Shown one piece after another: positions 1 through 5,521 of a stretch of 26,755 nucleotides of DNA (position 1 is the stretch's first letter; each line of letters starts with the position of its first letter). Under the pieces are notes generated by a model that searched no databases, was not told the DNA's origin, and saw only the letters and a program-made list of their open reading frames with translations. This DNA comes from Candidatus Moranbacteria bacterium CG23_combo_of_CG06-09_8_20_14_all_35_22 (GTDB lineage: Bacteria; Patescibacteriota; Minisyncoccia; Moranbacterales; UBA2206), in the NCBI GenBank assembly GCA_002772115.1, contig PCRW01000052.1:1-26755 (forward strand). The letters run 5' to 3'. Made by a program: the position numbers and the translations under genes.

Positions 1-129
1 ATCTTGTTTTCCATAGTGGTGTATTTTTAATTGTCATAATCATTATACCACTATTGAAGCTCGGATTAAAGAGTTTCGTAATTCAAAGTAAATTATCAAC
101 CACCAAGTTCGCATATAAACGAGTTAGGC
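1..129 (+). repeat. attC-like site 0, right part only
   Basis: The window opens inside a recombination site. An inner hairpin (ATAGTGGT near 3' of base 12, paired with ACCACTAT near 49-56) is followed by the right arm: linker AAGTTC, TCGCATATAAACGA, then the right box GTTAGGC at 123-129 and the shared GCGAAAT end. The box fits the integron consensus GTTRRRY exactly. The left half lies outside the window. Confidence 0.65.
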
Positions 130-858
130 GAAATAGCCAGAAATTTCTTTATCTATTTTTAAGATTTTTTTGGCAATTTATTTCACGGTCGACATAACTA
201 AATTTATAGATAATTTTTAATAAACTAACAACAAAATTATGGGAGAACCAAAAATGGAAATGCCGGTAAATAAAAATAAAGAGTTAATGGAAACTTTTAA
301 AAATTCTATGCCGGTAAAAATTGTAGAAAAAATAGTAAGAGAAGGAGAGGAAACAGAATATAATGATGAGCCGTCTGGTGCAAGCTATTATTGGCTAGTT
401 GAGTTTGATAATGGCAAAAGAATCCCCTATCCGCTGATGAATATTGAAGGTGCAGACACTTCTGCATTTGAGCATGGCGAAATAGGTCGAAGTGATGATG
501 AAAAAAATGCAGTGAATGAGCAAGAAGAGATTATTAAAAAAGCATACGAACAAAAACCAGAATTAAAAGCTAAATTTGAAGAATTGCAAAAAAATATCTT
601 TGAAAAAGAACAAAAATAAATTGCCAAAAAAATTATAATAAGGAATAGAAATTTCTGGCTACATCACATAACAACGCATATCTGGCTACGGGAAAATCAC
701 TCAATTATATTTTATAAGGATGTGATTTTCCCTCCGCCCAAATTTTCATCCCTAAGTTTTGATGAAGGTTTAGGCGGAGACAATTAAACCAAGTATTGTC
801 TGAAATTAAAAGTTTATCCTGCTAAGTCGGGATAAAAACTTCAGATGATGCGTGAACG
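124..858 (+). mobile_element. Cassette 1 (126-aa protein) with private terminal inverted repeats
   Basis: The cassette starts at the TTAGGC half of site 0 and ends in site 1. Its two ends are complementary: AGCCAGAAATTTCT at 135-148 is a perfect inverted copy of 647-660, and TTGGCAATTTA at 170-180 is a perfect inverted copy of 617-627, where it overlaps the stop codon of the gene. In a circularised cassette these repeats would extend the attC hairpin far beyond the R boxes. The left box (GCCTAAC as reverse complement) and the right-hand ACATAAC agree at five of seven positions. Confidence 0.7.
239..619 (+). CDS. Hypothetical 126-aa cassette protein
   Basis: I do not recognise this family. 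The product is a small, soluble, acidic protein with no signal peptide or membrane segment. The N-terminal half reads like a compact beta-rich domain (MPVKIVEKIVREG, then YYWLVEFDNGKRIPYPLM around residues 50-68). The C-terminal third (from about residue 85) is a charged, Glu/Lys-rich helix that could form a coiled coil. Start choice is uncertain: the ATG at 239 has no Shine-Dalgarno upstream, whereas the in-frame ATG at 254 has GGGAGA seven bases before it and may be the true start, giving 121 aa. It is the only gene of cassette 1, and its stop codon lies inside the cassette's closing inverted repeat. Coding status is supported by frame length and amino-acid composition only. Confidence 0.7.
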   Translation: MGEPKMEMPVNKNKELMETFKNSMPVKIVEKIVREGEETEYNDEPSGASYYWLVEFDNGKRIPYPLMNIEGADTSAFEHGEIGRSDDEKNAVNEQEEIIKKAYEQKPELKAKFEELQKNIFEKEQK

Positions 859-864
859 TTAGAT
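666..864 (+). repeat. attC-like site 1
   Basis: Left box ACATAAC is at 666-672 and right box GTTAGAT (fits GTTRRRY) at 858-864. The L stem is ACGCATATCTG at 674-684 against CAGATGATGCGT at 842-853, with one extra base on the right strand. Inner hairpins are GGGAAAATCAC 690-700 / GTGATTTTCCC 722-732, TCCGCC 733-738 / GGCGGA 773-778, and GACAAT 779-784 / ATTGTC 795-800, plus a weaker pair around 811-840. The conserved CCCAAATTT linker is at 737-745 and AACTTC just precedes the right L arm. It is longer than sites 3-5 because of the extra hairpins. Confidence 0.7.
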
Positions 865-1044
865 GAAATTTCGCCTTGTAATAGAGAAACTAAAATCGAT
901 AGTGTGTATATAAAAAGTTTTTTCAAATAATAGTAGCTTATAACTTAGGAGTCGGCAAAACATCATCTAACACCGAATATCTGGTTACACAGAAAAGAAA
1001 ATCACAAATATTGAAAATTTAGATTGCCCTTTTTTGAAATTTTT

Positions 1045-1078
1045 AAAAAAGACTCCGCAGAAATATTCCTCTGCGGAG
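1045..1078 (-). terminator. Rho-independent terminator of the 36-aa peptide
   Basis: Reading the minus strand, CTCCGCAG (1078-1071), a ten-base loop, CTGCGGAG (1060-1053), then TCTTTTTT down to 1045. This is a textbook G+C stem followed by a U tract, 26 bp after the stop codon of the small gene. Confidence 0.75.
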
Positions 1079-1103
1079 CTTGTGGCTTTGGGGCATCGGT
1101 CAT

Positions 1104-1214
1104 TTACCAAATTCCCCACGGCGGTACCGGACCGAAATTGTGACCCATGGCCGCCATCGTGACCATGATGGTCAGTACATATGGAAAGAGCGTGTAGTAC
1201 AGGTTCGTTAGCAT
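1104..1214 (-). CDS. 36-aa hydrophobic membrane peptide (type I toxin-like or small membrane subunit)
   Basis: This frame is too short for usual gene calling but is well supported by context. ATG at 1214 is preceded by a perfect Shine-Dalgarno AGGAGGT (1226-1220) at 5-nt spacing, and a rho-independent terminator lies just downstream. The peptide begins MLTNLYYTLFPYVLTIMVTM, one transmembrane helix, and ends GHNFGPVPPWGIW, a Pro/Trp-rich tail. Base composition is much richer in G+C than neighbouring genes. Upstream, around 1255-1272, the palindrome TTAGAT-ATATA-ATCTAA overlaps an AT-rich possible promoter, so an operator is conceivable. Single-helix peptides of this size include type I toxins and small subunits of membrane complexes. 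I recognise no specific family and see no antisense RNA. Confidence 0.6.
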   Translation of the reverse strand: MLTNLYYTLFPYVLTIMVTMAAMGHNFGPVPPWGIW

Positions 1215-1397
1215 AATTTACCTCCTGTTAATTTTCCAGCTGGGTTATTCCAGTTAGATATATAATCTAAGCATGTTTTGAAACTTTTGTCCATATCCGT
1301 TTTTTTAAAATTTCAAAAAAGGGCTTATAATAAGGAAAATATTTGCGATTTTCTTTTCTGTTCCACCCAAATTGCGCTATGATAAAGCGAAGTTTAG

Positions 1398-1406
1398 TGA
1401 TATAAT
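1398..1406 (+). promoter_or_regulatory. Extended -10 promoter-like motif in attC site 2
   Basis: TGATATAAT matches the extended -10 form TGN-TATAAT and lies in the inner part of site 2, pointing at the 1561 gene about 155 bases away. The same nine bases recur at the equivalent place in site 5. No clear -35 hexamer is visible. AT-rich sequence makes chance matches likely, so this is a candidate only. Confidence 0.35.
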
Positions 1407-1472
1407 CAAGATAGGCAAATGTTTGAAGTTTTAGCCATAAAACACGGGCGCAACTTCAGATATTCGGATACG

Positions 1473-2652
1473 TTCTACGAAATATTTTTAAATAATTTTT
1501 TCTTAATTAGTAAATTTTGTTGAAGAATTTTAAAACGAAGAGGATGTTTATTTTTATAGCATGAAAAATGAAAAAGAATTTTATAGTTTTTTACATAAAA
1601 CACCAGAAATCAATCTAGGGGCTTTTGAAAATAATTGGCCATATATTCTTCAAAGTACCAGAAACAACCTTTTTATTAAGCGTAATTTTTCATCAATTGC
1701 ATATTATACTTATCGCAACAAAGACATTGTTATAGTTAATTCATTAGGCGCCAAAAGAAAAGAATTAGTTATGGATTTATGTAATGAACTAATAAAAAAT
1801 CATGGTGTGGAAAATATTGTATTAAAAAATATTGATATAAATGAATTAGATTGGTGGATTAAAAATGGGTTTAGACAAAAAACAACATCATGGAGTAAAT
1901 ATTCTATAGCGGACGATAATACATTTCCGCAATATAATGTACATGCTAAAACAGTCAAAGAGGTAGATTTTAAAGATGATATAAAAAGACAGATTAAATC
2001 TTTTGTTAATAAAAGAAAGATTATTACTTTTGAATATGAAAATAGTTATGATATTGAATGTAAAAATATATTATTGGACTTCTCCAGCTATTCTGAAAAT
2101 AAAGGCAATGATTATGCGCAAGAGGTTTATGATGCACATAAATTTTTCTTCAATAGCAATATTAAAAACAAAATAAAACTCCAGCATATTGAACATGGTA
2201 AATTAATTGGTGTTTCCTATTTAACTCCAGTAGATAACGTCTGTTTTTATAATATGGTAATATGTAAATATGAGAGAAATCTAATGAAGTATTTGGTTTT
2301 TCAGAGTATGAAATTTGTTTTGGATGAATATCCAAATATAGAATTATTTGGAATGCAAGGATTTGAAAATGAAGGACAAGACTATCTAAAAAAACGCTTA
2401 AACCCATTTGAAAAAATTAAAAAGGTTCATTTAATATATAAAAAATAAAATAATAATAAAATTCTTCAACAAAATAATAAGGAATAAAAAAATTATTAAA
2501 AAATACATCGCAGAACACCGAATATGAGGTTCAAAAGATTTGCACAATTATATTAACAAGGAAAGCAAATTTTTCTCAACCCAAATTTTTGCCCTTTTCT
2601 TCTATTGATATATAATAAGGAAGCGGGCAAAAACTTCTCATATTCGGAAACG
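1473..2652 (+). mobile_element. Cassette 3 (GNAT-fold protein) with long private inverted repeats
   Basis: TTTTGTTGAAGAATTTTA at 1515-1532 is a perfect 18-bp inverted copy of 2457-2474. Outside it the ends keep pairing: about 1472-1500 against 2487-2516 match at most positions, so roughly 60 nt at each end are complementary. The boxes covary although they are not canonical: the start GTTCTAC corresponds to GCAGAAC at the end with a single A/G change. The gene sits alone between the repeats. Confidence 0.75.
1561..2448 (+). CDS. GNAT-fold acyltransferase-like protein, DUF2156/LPG-synthase-C type
   Basis: This 295-aa soluble protein resembles the C-terminal domain of bacterial phosphatidylglycerol lysyltransferases (DUF2156), a double acyl-CoA N-acyltransferase fold. 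Features that suggest this are an N-terminal half ending in KNGFRQKTTSWSKYSIADD (about 103-120), a basic helix with KRQIKSFVNKRK, then a second half with YAQEVYDAHKFFF, a beta strand containing the HGKLIGVSYLTP segment, and the C-terminal GMQGFENEGQDYLKKRLNP followed by KVHLIYKK, the pattern that closes DUF2156 domains. There is no membrane part, so it is not a full MprF. The substrate is unknown; aminoacyl-tRNA or acyl-CoA dependent acylation would be typical of the superfamily. No Shine-Dalgarno at usual spacing is seen. It is the sole gene of cassette 3. FemAB-like transferases are the main alternative. Confidence 0.6.
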   Translation: MKNEKEFYSFLHKTPEINLGAFENNWPYILQSTRNNLFIKRNFSSIAYYTYRNKDIVIVNSLGAKRKELVMDLCNELIKNHGVENIVLKNIDINELDWWIKNGFRQKTTSWSKYSIADDNTFPQYNVHAKTVKEVDFKDDIKRQIKSFVNKRKIITFEYENSYDIECKNILLDFSSYSENKGNDYAQEVYDAHKFFFNSNIKNKIKLQHIEHGKLIGVSYLTPVDNVCFYNMVICKYERNLMKYLVFQSMKFVLDEYPNIELFGMQGFENEGQDYLKKRLNPFEKIKKVHLIYKK

Positions 2653-2658
2653 ATATAC
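2510..2658 (+). repeat. attC-like site 3
   Basis: Left box GCAGAAC is at 2510-2516; right box GATATAC at 2652-2658 departs from GTTRRRY at two positions. The L stem CCGAATATGAG 2518-2528 / CTCATATTCGG 2637-2647 is perfect over 11 bp. The linkers GGTTCA, CCCAAATTTTTGCC (2580-2593) and AACTTC are all present, with inner hairpin 2 closing on GGGCAAAAA. TATAAT occurs in the loop at 2611-2616, followed by AAGGA as in other sites. Confidence 0.7.
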
Positions 2659-3390
2659 GAAATGCCTGACAATTTTTTTCAGTAAATTCATTGCCATGAT
2701 TATAAAGGAAATTATACAAATAGGTAATCCGATACTAAACTGTCCGTCTAAATTTGTTGCCAAGATTGGTGCGGAAGAAACGCAACGAGTAATAATAAAC
2801 TTGGTTGACTCTGTGCGTCATCACGATTTAATCGGCATGGCAGCTTCTCAGATAGGCGAAAAGCTTAGAATTTTTGTTACCGAGGTTCGTAAAACTAAAT
2901 ACCGTAATCTGCCTACTGACAAACTTCGTGTATATATCAACCCTGAGATTATTTGGTCGTCTAAAAAGCAGGTCGTGATTTATGAAGGCTGTGGCAGTGT
3001 TGCCTACGCTAAGCTTTTCGCTCCAATCCGCCGTCCTGAAAAAATAATAATTGAGGCTTGTGATAAAAATGGCAACAAATTCAGACTCGAAGCGGGAGGC
3101 ATACTTAGTCGCGTAATTCAGCATGAGTATGATCATTTGAATGGCATTGAATTTACTGAAAAAATCACAGACATGAGAAAGATTATGAGTTCGGAGGAAT
3201 ATAAAAAGATGGCGGGTTTAAAAACATAAAAATTGTCAGGCACATCGCACAACACGGCACATGCGGTTCAGAAATTTTTCACTTTTATATTTCTAAGGTT
3301 AGAAAAAAATTACTCACCCAAATTTTTGCCTTCCTTTTCTTTTTACATTACAATAAGGAAAGAAGGCAAAAACTTCGCATACACTTAACG
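2653..3390 (+). mobile_element. Cassette 4 (peptide deformylase)
   Basis: TGCCTGACAATTTTT at 2663-2677 is a perfect 15-bp inverted copy of 3228-3242; both abut the conserved site ends. The right copy begins directly after the stop codon of the gene. One gene, plus strand, fills the cassette. Confidence 0.7.
2696..3229 (+). CDS. def: Peptide deformylase
   Basis: Removes the N-formyl group from nascent polypeptides in the cytoplasm. All three metal-site motifs are present: motif 1 GMAASQIG (about residues 46-53), a variant of GxGxAAxQ in which the first Gly is replaced; motif 2 YEGCGSV (about 96-102), whose Cys is a metal ligand; motif 3 QHEYDHLNG (about 140-148), with two His ligands and the catalytic Glu. 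At 177 aa it has normal length and looks active. It is the only gene of a cassette, so it is likely an accessory copy rather than part of the usual def-fmt pair; a role such as insensitivity to deformylase inhibitors is speculative. The start has no Shine-Dalgarno. A housekeeping copy elsewhere in the genome would be expected. Confidence 0.93.
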   Translation: MIIKEIIQIGNPILNCPSKFVAKIGAEETQRVIINLVDSVRHHDLIGMAASQIGEKLRIFVTEVRKTKYRNLPTDKLRVYINPEIIWSSKKQVVIYEGCGSVAYAKLFAPIRRPEKIIIEACDKNGNKFRLEAGGILSRVIQHEYDHLNGIEFTEKITDMRKIMSSEEYKKMAGLKT

Positions 3391-3396
3391 ATATGC
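3247..3396 (+). repeat. attC-like site 4
   Basis: Left box GCACAAC is at 3247-3253 and right box GATATGC at 3390-3396 (GAT instead of GTT). The L stem is the weakest of the set: ATGCG 3261-3265 / CGCAT 3376-3380 with mismatched flanks. Linkers GGTTCA, CACCCAAATTTTTGCC (3315-3330) and AACTTC are conserved, and hairpin 2 closes with AAGGCAAAAA. The weak stem suggests some decay. Confidence 0.65.
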
Positions 3397-3490
3397 AAAA
3401 TAAATTGTTTATCTTGGTGGTAATTTTAAACTTCTGTGATTTTAAAGGGACAGAAAATTTTATTTTAATTTATTTATAGAGGAGGGGAAG

Positions 3491-3568
3491 GTGTCTTTTT
3501 TGCTCCTGAAATCGCAAAAAGACAATTTAATGAATATTTTATCACCAAAAAGATGTATAAAGCTGTGA
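3491..3568 (+). promoter_or_regulatory. Possible leader peptide and hairpin ahead of the SpeD-like gene
   Basis: GGAGG at 3481-3485 lies five bases before GTG 3491, which opens a 25-codon frame ending at 3566-3568, overlapping the start of the next gene at 3553. The hairpin GTCTTTTTTGC / GCAAAAAGAC (about 3492-3523) covers the first codons. This is the best Shine-Dalgarno in the cassette and could couple translation to the downstream gene. Alternatively the site serves an unrecognised longer form of the next gene: its frame is open back to 3469 but contains no ATG, GTG or TTG. Confidence 0.35.
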
Positions 3569-3945
3569 AAAAATCACAAAATTATGGCAAGGAAGTAATT
3601 TTAGATTTACATAATTGCAACTCCAAAAAATTTACTAGGAAAATAATCAAAGCATATTTTATTGAACTATGTGATTTGATTGATATGCAAAGATGCAAGT
3701 TGAGCTGGTGGGATGATTATGGTTTGCCTTTAGAAAAAAGACAAACTGAGCCGCATCTTAAAGGAACCTCAGCAATTCAATTTATTTTAACTAGCAATAT
3801 CACTATCCATACGCTGGATATTATGGAAAGGGTTTATTTGAATATCTTTTCTTGCAAAGATTTTGATGCAAAAATTGTTAGGGATTTTACCAAAAATTGG
3901 TTTGGAGGCAGAGTGGTAAATTATAAAGTTATTATAAGAAAATGA
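3553..3945 (+). CDS. S-adenosylmethionine decarboxylase (SpeD)-like protein
   Basis: This 130-aa protein has the layout of prokaryotic AdoMet decarboxylase: GKEVILDLHNCN (about 13-24) corresponds to the GxHLIxDLxGC start, followed by a helix, and later FILTSNITIHTL (about 78-89) aligns with the ESHxSIHT segment where chain cleavage makes the pyruvoyl group. The Ser is kept (TSN) but the preceding Glu and following His are replaced, and FSCKDFDAKIV matches the FTCG region. The altered cleavage motif leaves catalytic activity in doubt. SpeD homologues in CPR and phages are reported, as I recall, to have changed substrate to arginine or ornithine, so AdoMet need not be the substrate. It overlaps the DUF3326 gene by four bases, which suggests the two act together. 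The upstream frame is open without a standard start, so ATG 3553 is taken. Confidence 0.7.
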   Translation: MYKAVKKSQNYGKEVILDLHNCNSKKFTRKIIKAYFIELCDLIDMQRCKLSWWDDYGLPLEKRQTEPHLKGTSAIQFILTSNITIHTLDIMERVYLNIFSCKDFDAKIVRDFTKNWFGGRVVNYKVIIRK

Positions 3946-5246
3946 AAATTTATACTAAGGAAATATTTATTCCCAATGAAGATTTAAAATTAAGCGGATT
4001 AGATAGTATCCGTAATTATTATAATAAAAAAATCAGTCCCAAATTATCCTTGCACAAGCCAATTCGTTTTGTTGTGGTTAAAACAGACGGAAAGGGCTAC
4101 CATTGTGAAATTGATTTTGTGGTGCAGGAGAAATCGGATAAAAAAATAAAGAGCAAAGGAAGTATTTTTGATTTTTATAAACGCCAATATGAAAACATTG
4201 ATCAATTTAATGCCGTTCTTATTATACCGACAGGGGTTGGCGCTGAAATTGGAGGCCATTGTGGAGATGGAAATGCAGTTGCCAGATTAATAGCTTCTGC
4301 TTGTGATACATTAATAACTCATCCTAATGTTGTTAACGCATCAGATATAAACGAAATGACCGAAAATACGCTATATACGGAAGGAAGTCTTATAACACGC
4401 TTGCTTATGGGGCAAATTGGATTGCAGAAAGTTAGGATGAATAAAATACTGATGTTGATGGATAAACATCAAAACAAATTTTTTAACGATGAGGTGATAA
4501 ATGCAGTGTCTTCAGCAAGAGTAACACTGGGGTTGGATTGTGATGTTCTAGAGATGAGCAATGCCATAGAGTGTAAATCAAAATATGCAAAATCAGGAAG
4601 AGCGACTGGAGAAATAAAACACTTAGAGCGACTATTAAATTTAATAAAAAAGTATGTTAGTAATTATGATGCAATTGGCTTGTCCTCTTTTATTCAAGTT
4701 CCCTCCCATTATCATGAGCAGTATTTTTGCAAAAATGAAAATATGGTCAATCCATGGGGTGGAATTGAGGCGATGCTTACGCACAGTATCGCGGAAATCT
4801 TTAATATTCCCTGCGCTCATTCTCCAATGATGACATCGCAAGAAGTGATGAATTTGAATTTGGGTATTGTTGATCCAAGAAAAGCACCGGAATCAGCTTC
4901 CGTCACATATCTACATTGCATACTCAAGGGATTACATAAAGCTCCAAGAATAACTACATACAACAAAGGACTAAATGTGGAAAGTATTTCATGTTTGATC
5001 GTCCCTGACAAATCTTTAGGGTTACCAACTCTTGCTTGTTTGGAACAGGGAATACCTGTAATAGCCGTGCGAAAAAATAAAAATAACATGAATAATGATT
5101 TGCGGAAATTACCCTTCAAACAAGGAAAGTTATTTGTTGTAGATAATTATTTAGAAGCGGTGGGAGTTATGAATGCCTTAAAATCTGGAATTTCCATTGA
5201 ATCAGTTAAATGTCCAATAAAATATACAAATTATTTTAGAAAATAG
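3942..5246 (+). CDS. DUF3326 family protein
   Basis: This 434-aa soluble protein has the conserved block of DUF3326: VLIIPTGVGAEIGGHCGDGN (about 87-106), then ARLIASACDTLITHPNVVNA (about 108-127) and ENTLYTEGSLITRLLMGQIG (about 136-155). The later part has SLGLPTLACLEQGIPVIAVR (about 369-388), which looks like the nucleotide-sugar or ligand-binding end of a Rossmann-like fold. The family is known mainly from cyanobacteria and other bacteria; I know of no established function. The residues before about 80 form an extra N-terminal region. The start overlaps the stop of the SpeD-like gene (ATGA), implying translational coupling and a shared pathway, possibly amine or amino-acid derived metabolism if the partner is a true decarboxylase. 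Both were captured in one cassette. Confidence 0.8.
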   Translation: MKIYTKEIFIPNEDLKLSGLDSIRNYYNKKISPKLSLHKPIRFVVVKTDGKGYHCEIDFVVQEKSDKKIKSKGSIFDFYKRQYENIDQFNAVLIIPTGVGAEIGGHCGDGNAVARLIASACDTLITHPNVVNASDINEMTENTLYTEGSLITRLLMGQIGLQKVRMNKILMLMDKHQNKFFNDEVINAVSSARVTLGLDCDVLEMSNAIECKSKYAKSGRATGEIKHLERLLNLIKKYVSNYDAIGLSSFIQVPSHYHEQYFCKNENMVNPWGGIEAMLTHSIAEIFNIPCAHSPMMTSQEVMNLNLGIVDPRKAPESASVTYLHCILKGLHKAPRITTYNKGLNVESISCLIVPDKSLGLPTLACLEQGIPVIAVRKNKNNMNNDLRKLPFKQGKLFVVDNYLEAVGVMNALKSGISIESVKCPIKYTNYFRK

Positions 5247-5259
5247 ATGAGGAGTTTTC

Positions 5260-5296
5260 GCTCAAAAAATTCACCCCTTACCCCTCTTTTTTGAGC
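5260..5296. terminator. Terminator-like hairpin after the DUF3326 gene
   Basis: GCTCAAAAAA at 5260-5269 pairs perfectly with TTTTTTGAGC at 5287-5296 across a C-rich 17-base loop. It lies 14 bases after the stop codon. The stem is A/T heavy and no distinct U tract follows on the plus strand, so termination strength is uncertain. Confidence 0.45.
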
Positions 5297-5371
5297 CAAA
5301 ACAAAAAATCAAATTTTCTTTTATAAAAACAAAGTTTAGTTTAATAAAAATTGAGATAAAAAATTGACATC

Positions 5372-5521
5372 GCACAACAACTCATATCTGGTTACAGAAA
5401 TTTGCATCAAAAACTAATAATAAGGAATGTAAATTTCTTTCACCCAAATTTTTGCCTCTTTTGACTTTATTGATATAATATTGAAGCGAGGCAAAAACTT
5501 CAGATATGAGTAACATTATAC
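5372..5521 (+). repeat. attC-like site 5
   Basis: This site has the clearest fold. Left box GCACAAC is at 5372-5378 and the L stem ACTCATATCTG 5380-5390 / CAGATATGAGT 5501-5511 is perfect over 11 bp. Linker GGTTAC is followed by hairpin 1 at 5398-5407 / 5427-5436, linker CACCCAAAT, hairpin 2 TTTTTGCCTC 5449-5458 / GAGGCAAAAA 5488-5497 (10 bp, perfect) and linker CTTC. The right box position holds ATTATAC (5515-5521), which is not GTT-type. The fold is a three-way junction with two inner arms. Confidence 0.7.
5471..5479 (+). promoter_or_regulatory. Extended -10 promoter-like motif in attC site 5
   Basis: TGATATAAT, identical to 1398-1406 in site 2, lies in the loop of hairpin 2, about 100 bases before the membrane-protein gene at 5579. 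TTGACT occurs at 5461-5466 but is too close to act as its -35 box. Candidate only. Confidence 0.35.

Larger units (their letters stand above)
1026..1324. mobile_element. Nested 299-bp element with terminal inverted repeats
   Basis: The ends are inverted repeats: GCCCTTTTTTGAAATTTT at 1026-1043 is a perfect 18-bp inverted copy of the right end finishing at 1324, and pairing continues through the A/T tract with one extra base. The interior, about 1080-1225, is clearly richer in G+C than its surroundings, which argues for separate origin. It carries a complete minus-strand unit: Shine-Dalgarno, 36-codon reading frame and terminator. No transposase is present and I see no convincing target duplication beyond possible TT. 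It may be a MITE-like element or a cargo unit formed inside the hairpin loop. Confidence 0.5.
859..1472 (+). mobile_element. Cassette 2, nearly empty, carrying a nested insertion
   Basis: Only 106 bases separate the cassette start from the left box of site 2, and I see no gene in 865-964. The ends match as in the other cassettes: GTTAGATGAAATTTCGCC at 858-875 pairs with GGCAAAACATCATCTAAC at 954-971 at 15 of 18 positions, including a perfect match of the seven-base boxes GTTAGAT and ATCTAAC. The only coding content is the 36-aa peptide on the minus strand inside the element nested in site 2. Confidence 0.6.
965..1478 (+). repeat. attC-like site 2, interrupted by a 0.3-kb element
   Basis: Left box ATCTAAC at 965-971 fits RYYYAAC; right box GTTCTAC is at 1472-1478. 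The L stem CCGAATATCTG 973-983 / CAGATATTCGG 1457-1467 is perfect over 11 bp. Inner hairpin 1 has a very long stem, 991-1012 against 1338-1359, 21 of 22 paired, and holds the insertion 1026-1324 in its loop. The second inner hairpin follows CACCCAAATT at about 1364-1373 (TTGCGC paired with GCGCAA near 1447-1453). Without the insertion the site would be about 215 nt. Confidence 0.7.
3391..5515 (+). mobile_element. Cassette 5 (two-gene cassette: SpeD-like + DUF3326)
   Basis: This is the longest cassette and the only one with two genes, joined by a 4-base ATGA overlap. Its ends pair less well than the others (3390-3415 against 5353-5378, roughly 18 of 26 positions). Bases 3397-3552 hold a hairpin and a possible leader frame. 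Bases 5247-5371 hold a terminator-like hairpin and no gene. Confidence 0.65.

Noticed and set aside
3..197. Open hydrophobic frame at the left edge that could be a membrane-protein C-terminus
   Set aside because: It runs straight through the hairpin and right arm of attC site 0 and into the cassette-1 closing repeat, so it is more likely chance translation of AT-rich site DNA.
600..5521. CRISPR array
   Set aside because: The repeats are about 150-215 nt, self-complementary and separated by whole genes of different length; there are no short regular spacers or cas genes.
600..5521. Sites explained as simple transcription terminators or REP elements
   Set aside because: Sites share two boxes, linkers and a branched fold and lie at cassette limits with cassette-specific flanks, which terminators or REP sequences would not explain.
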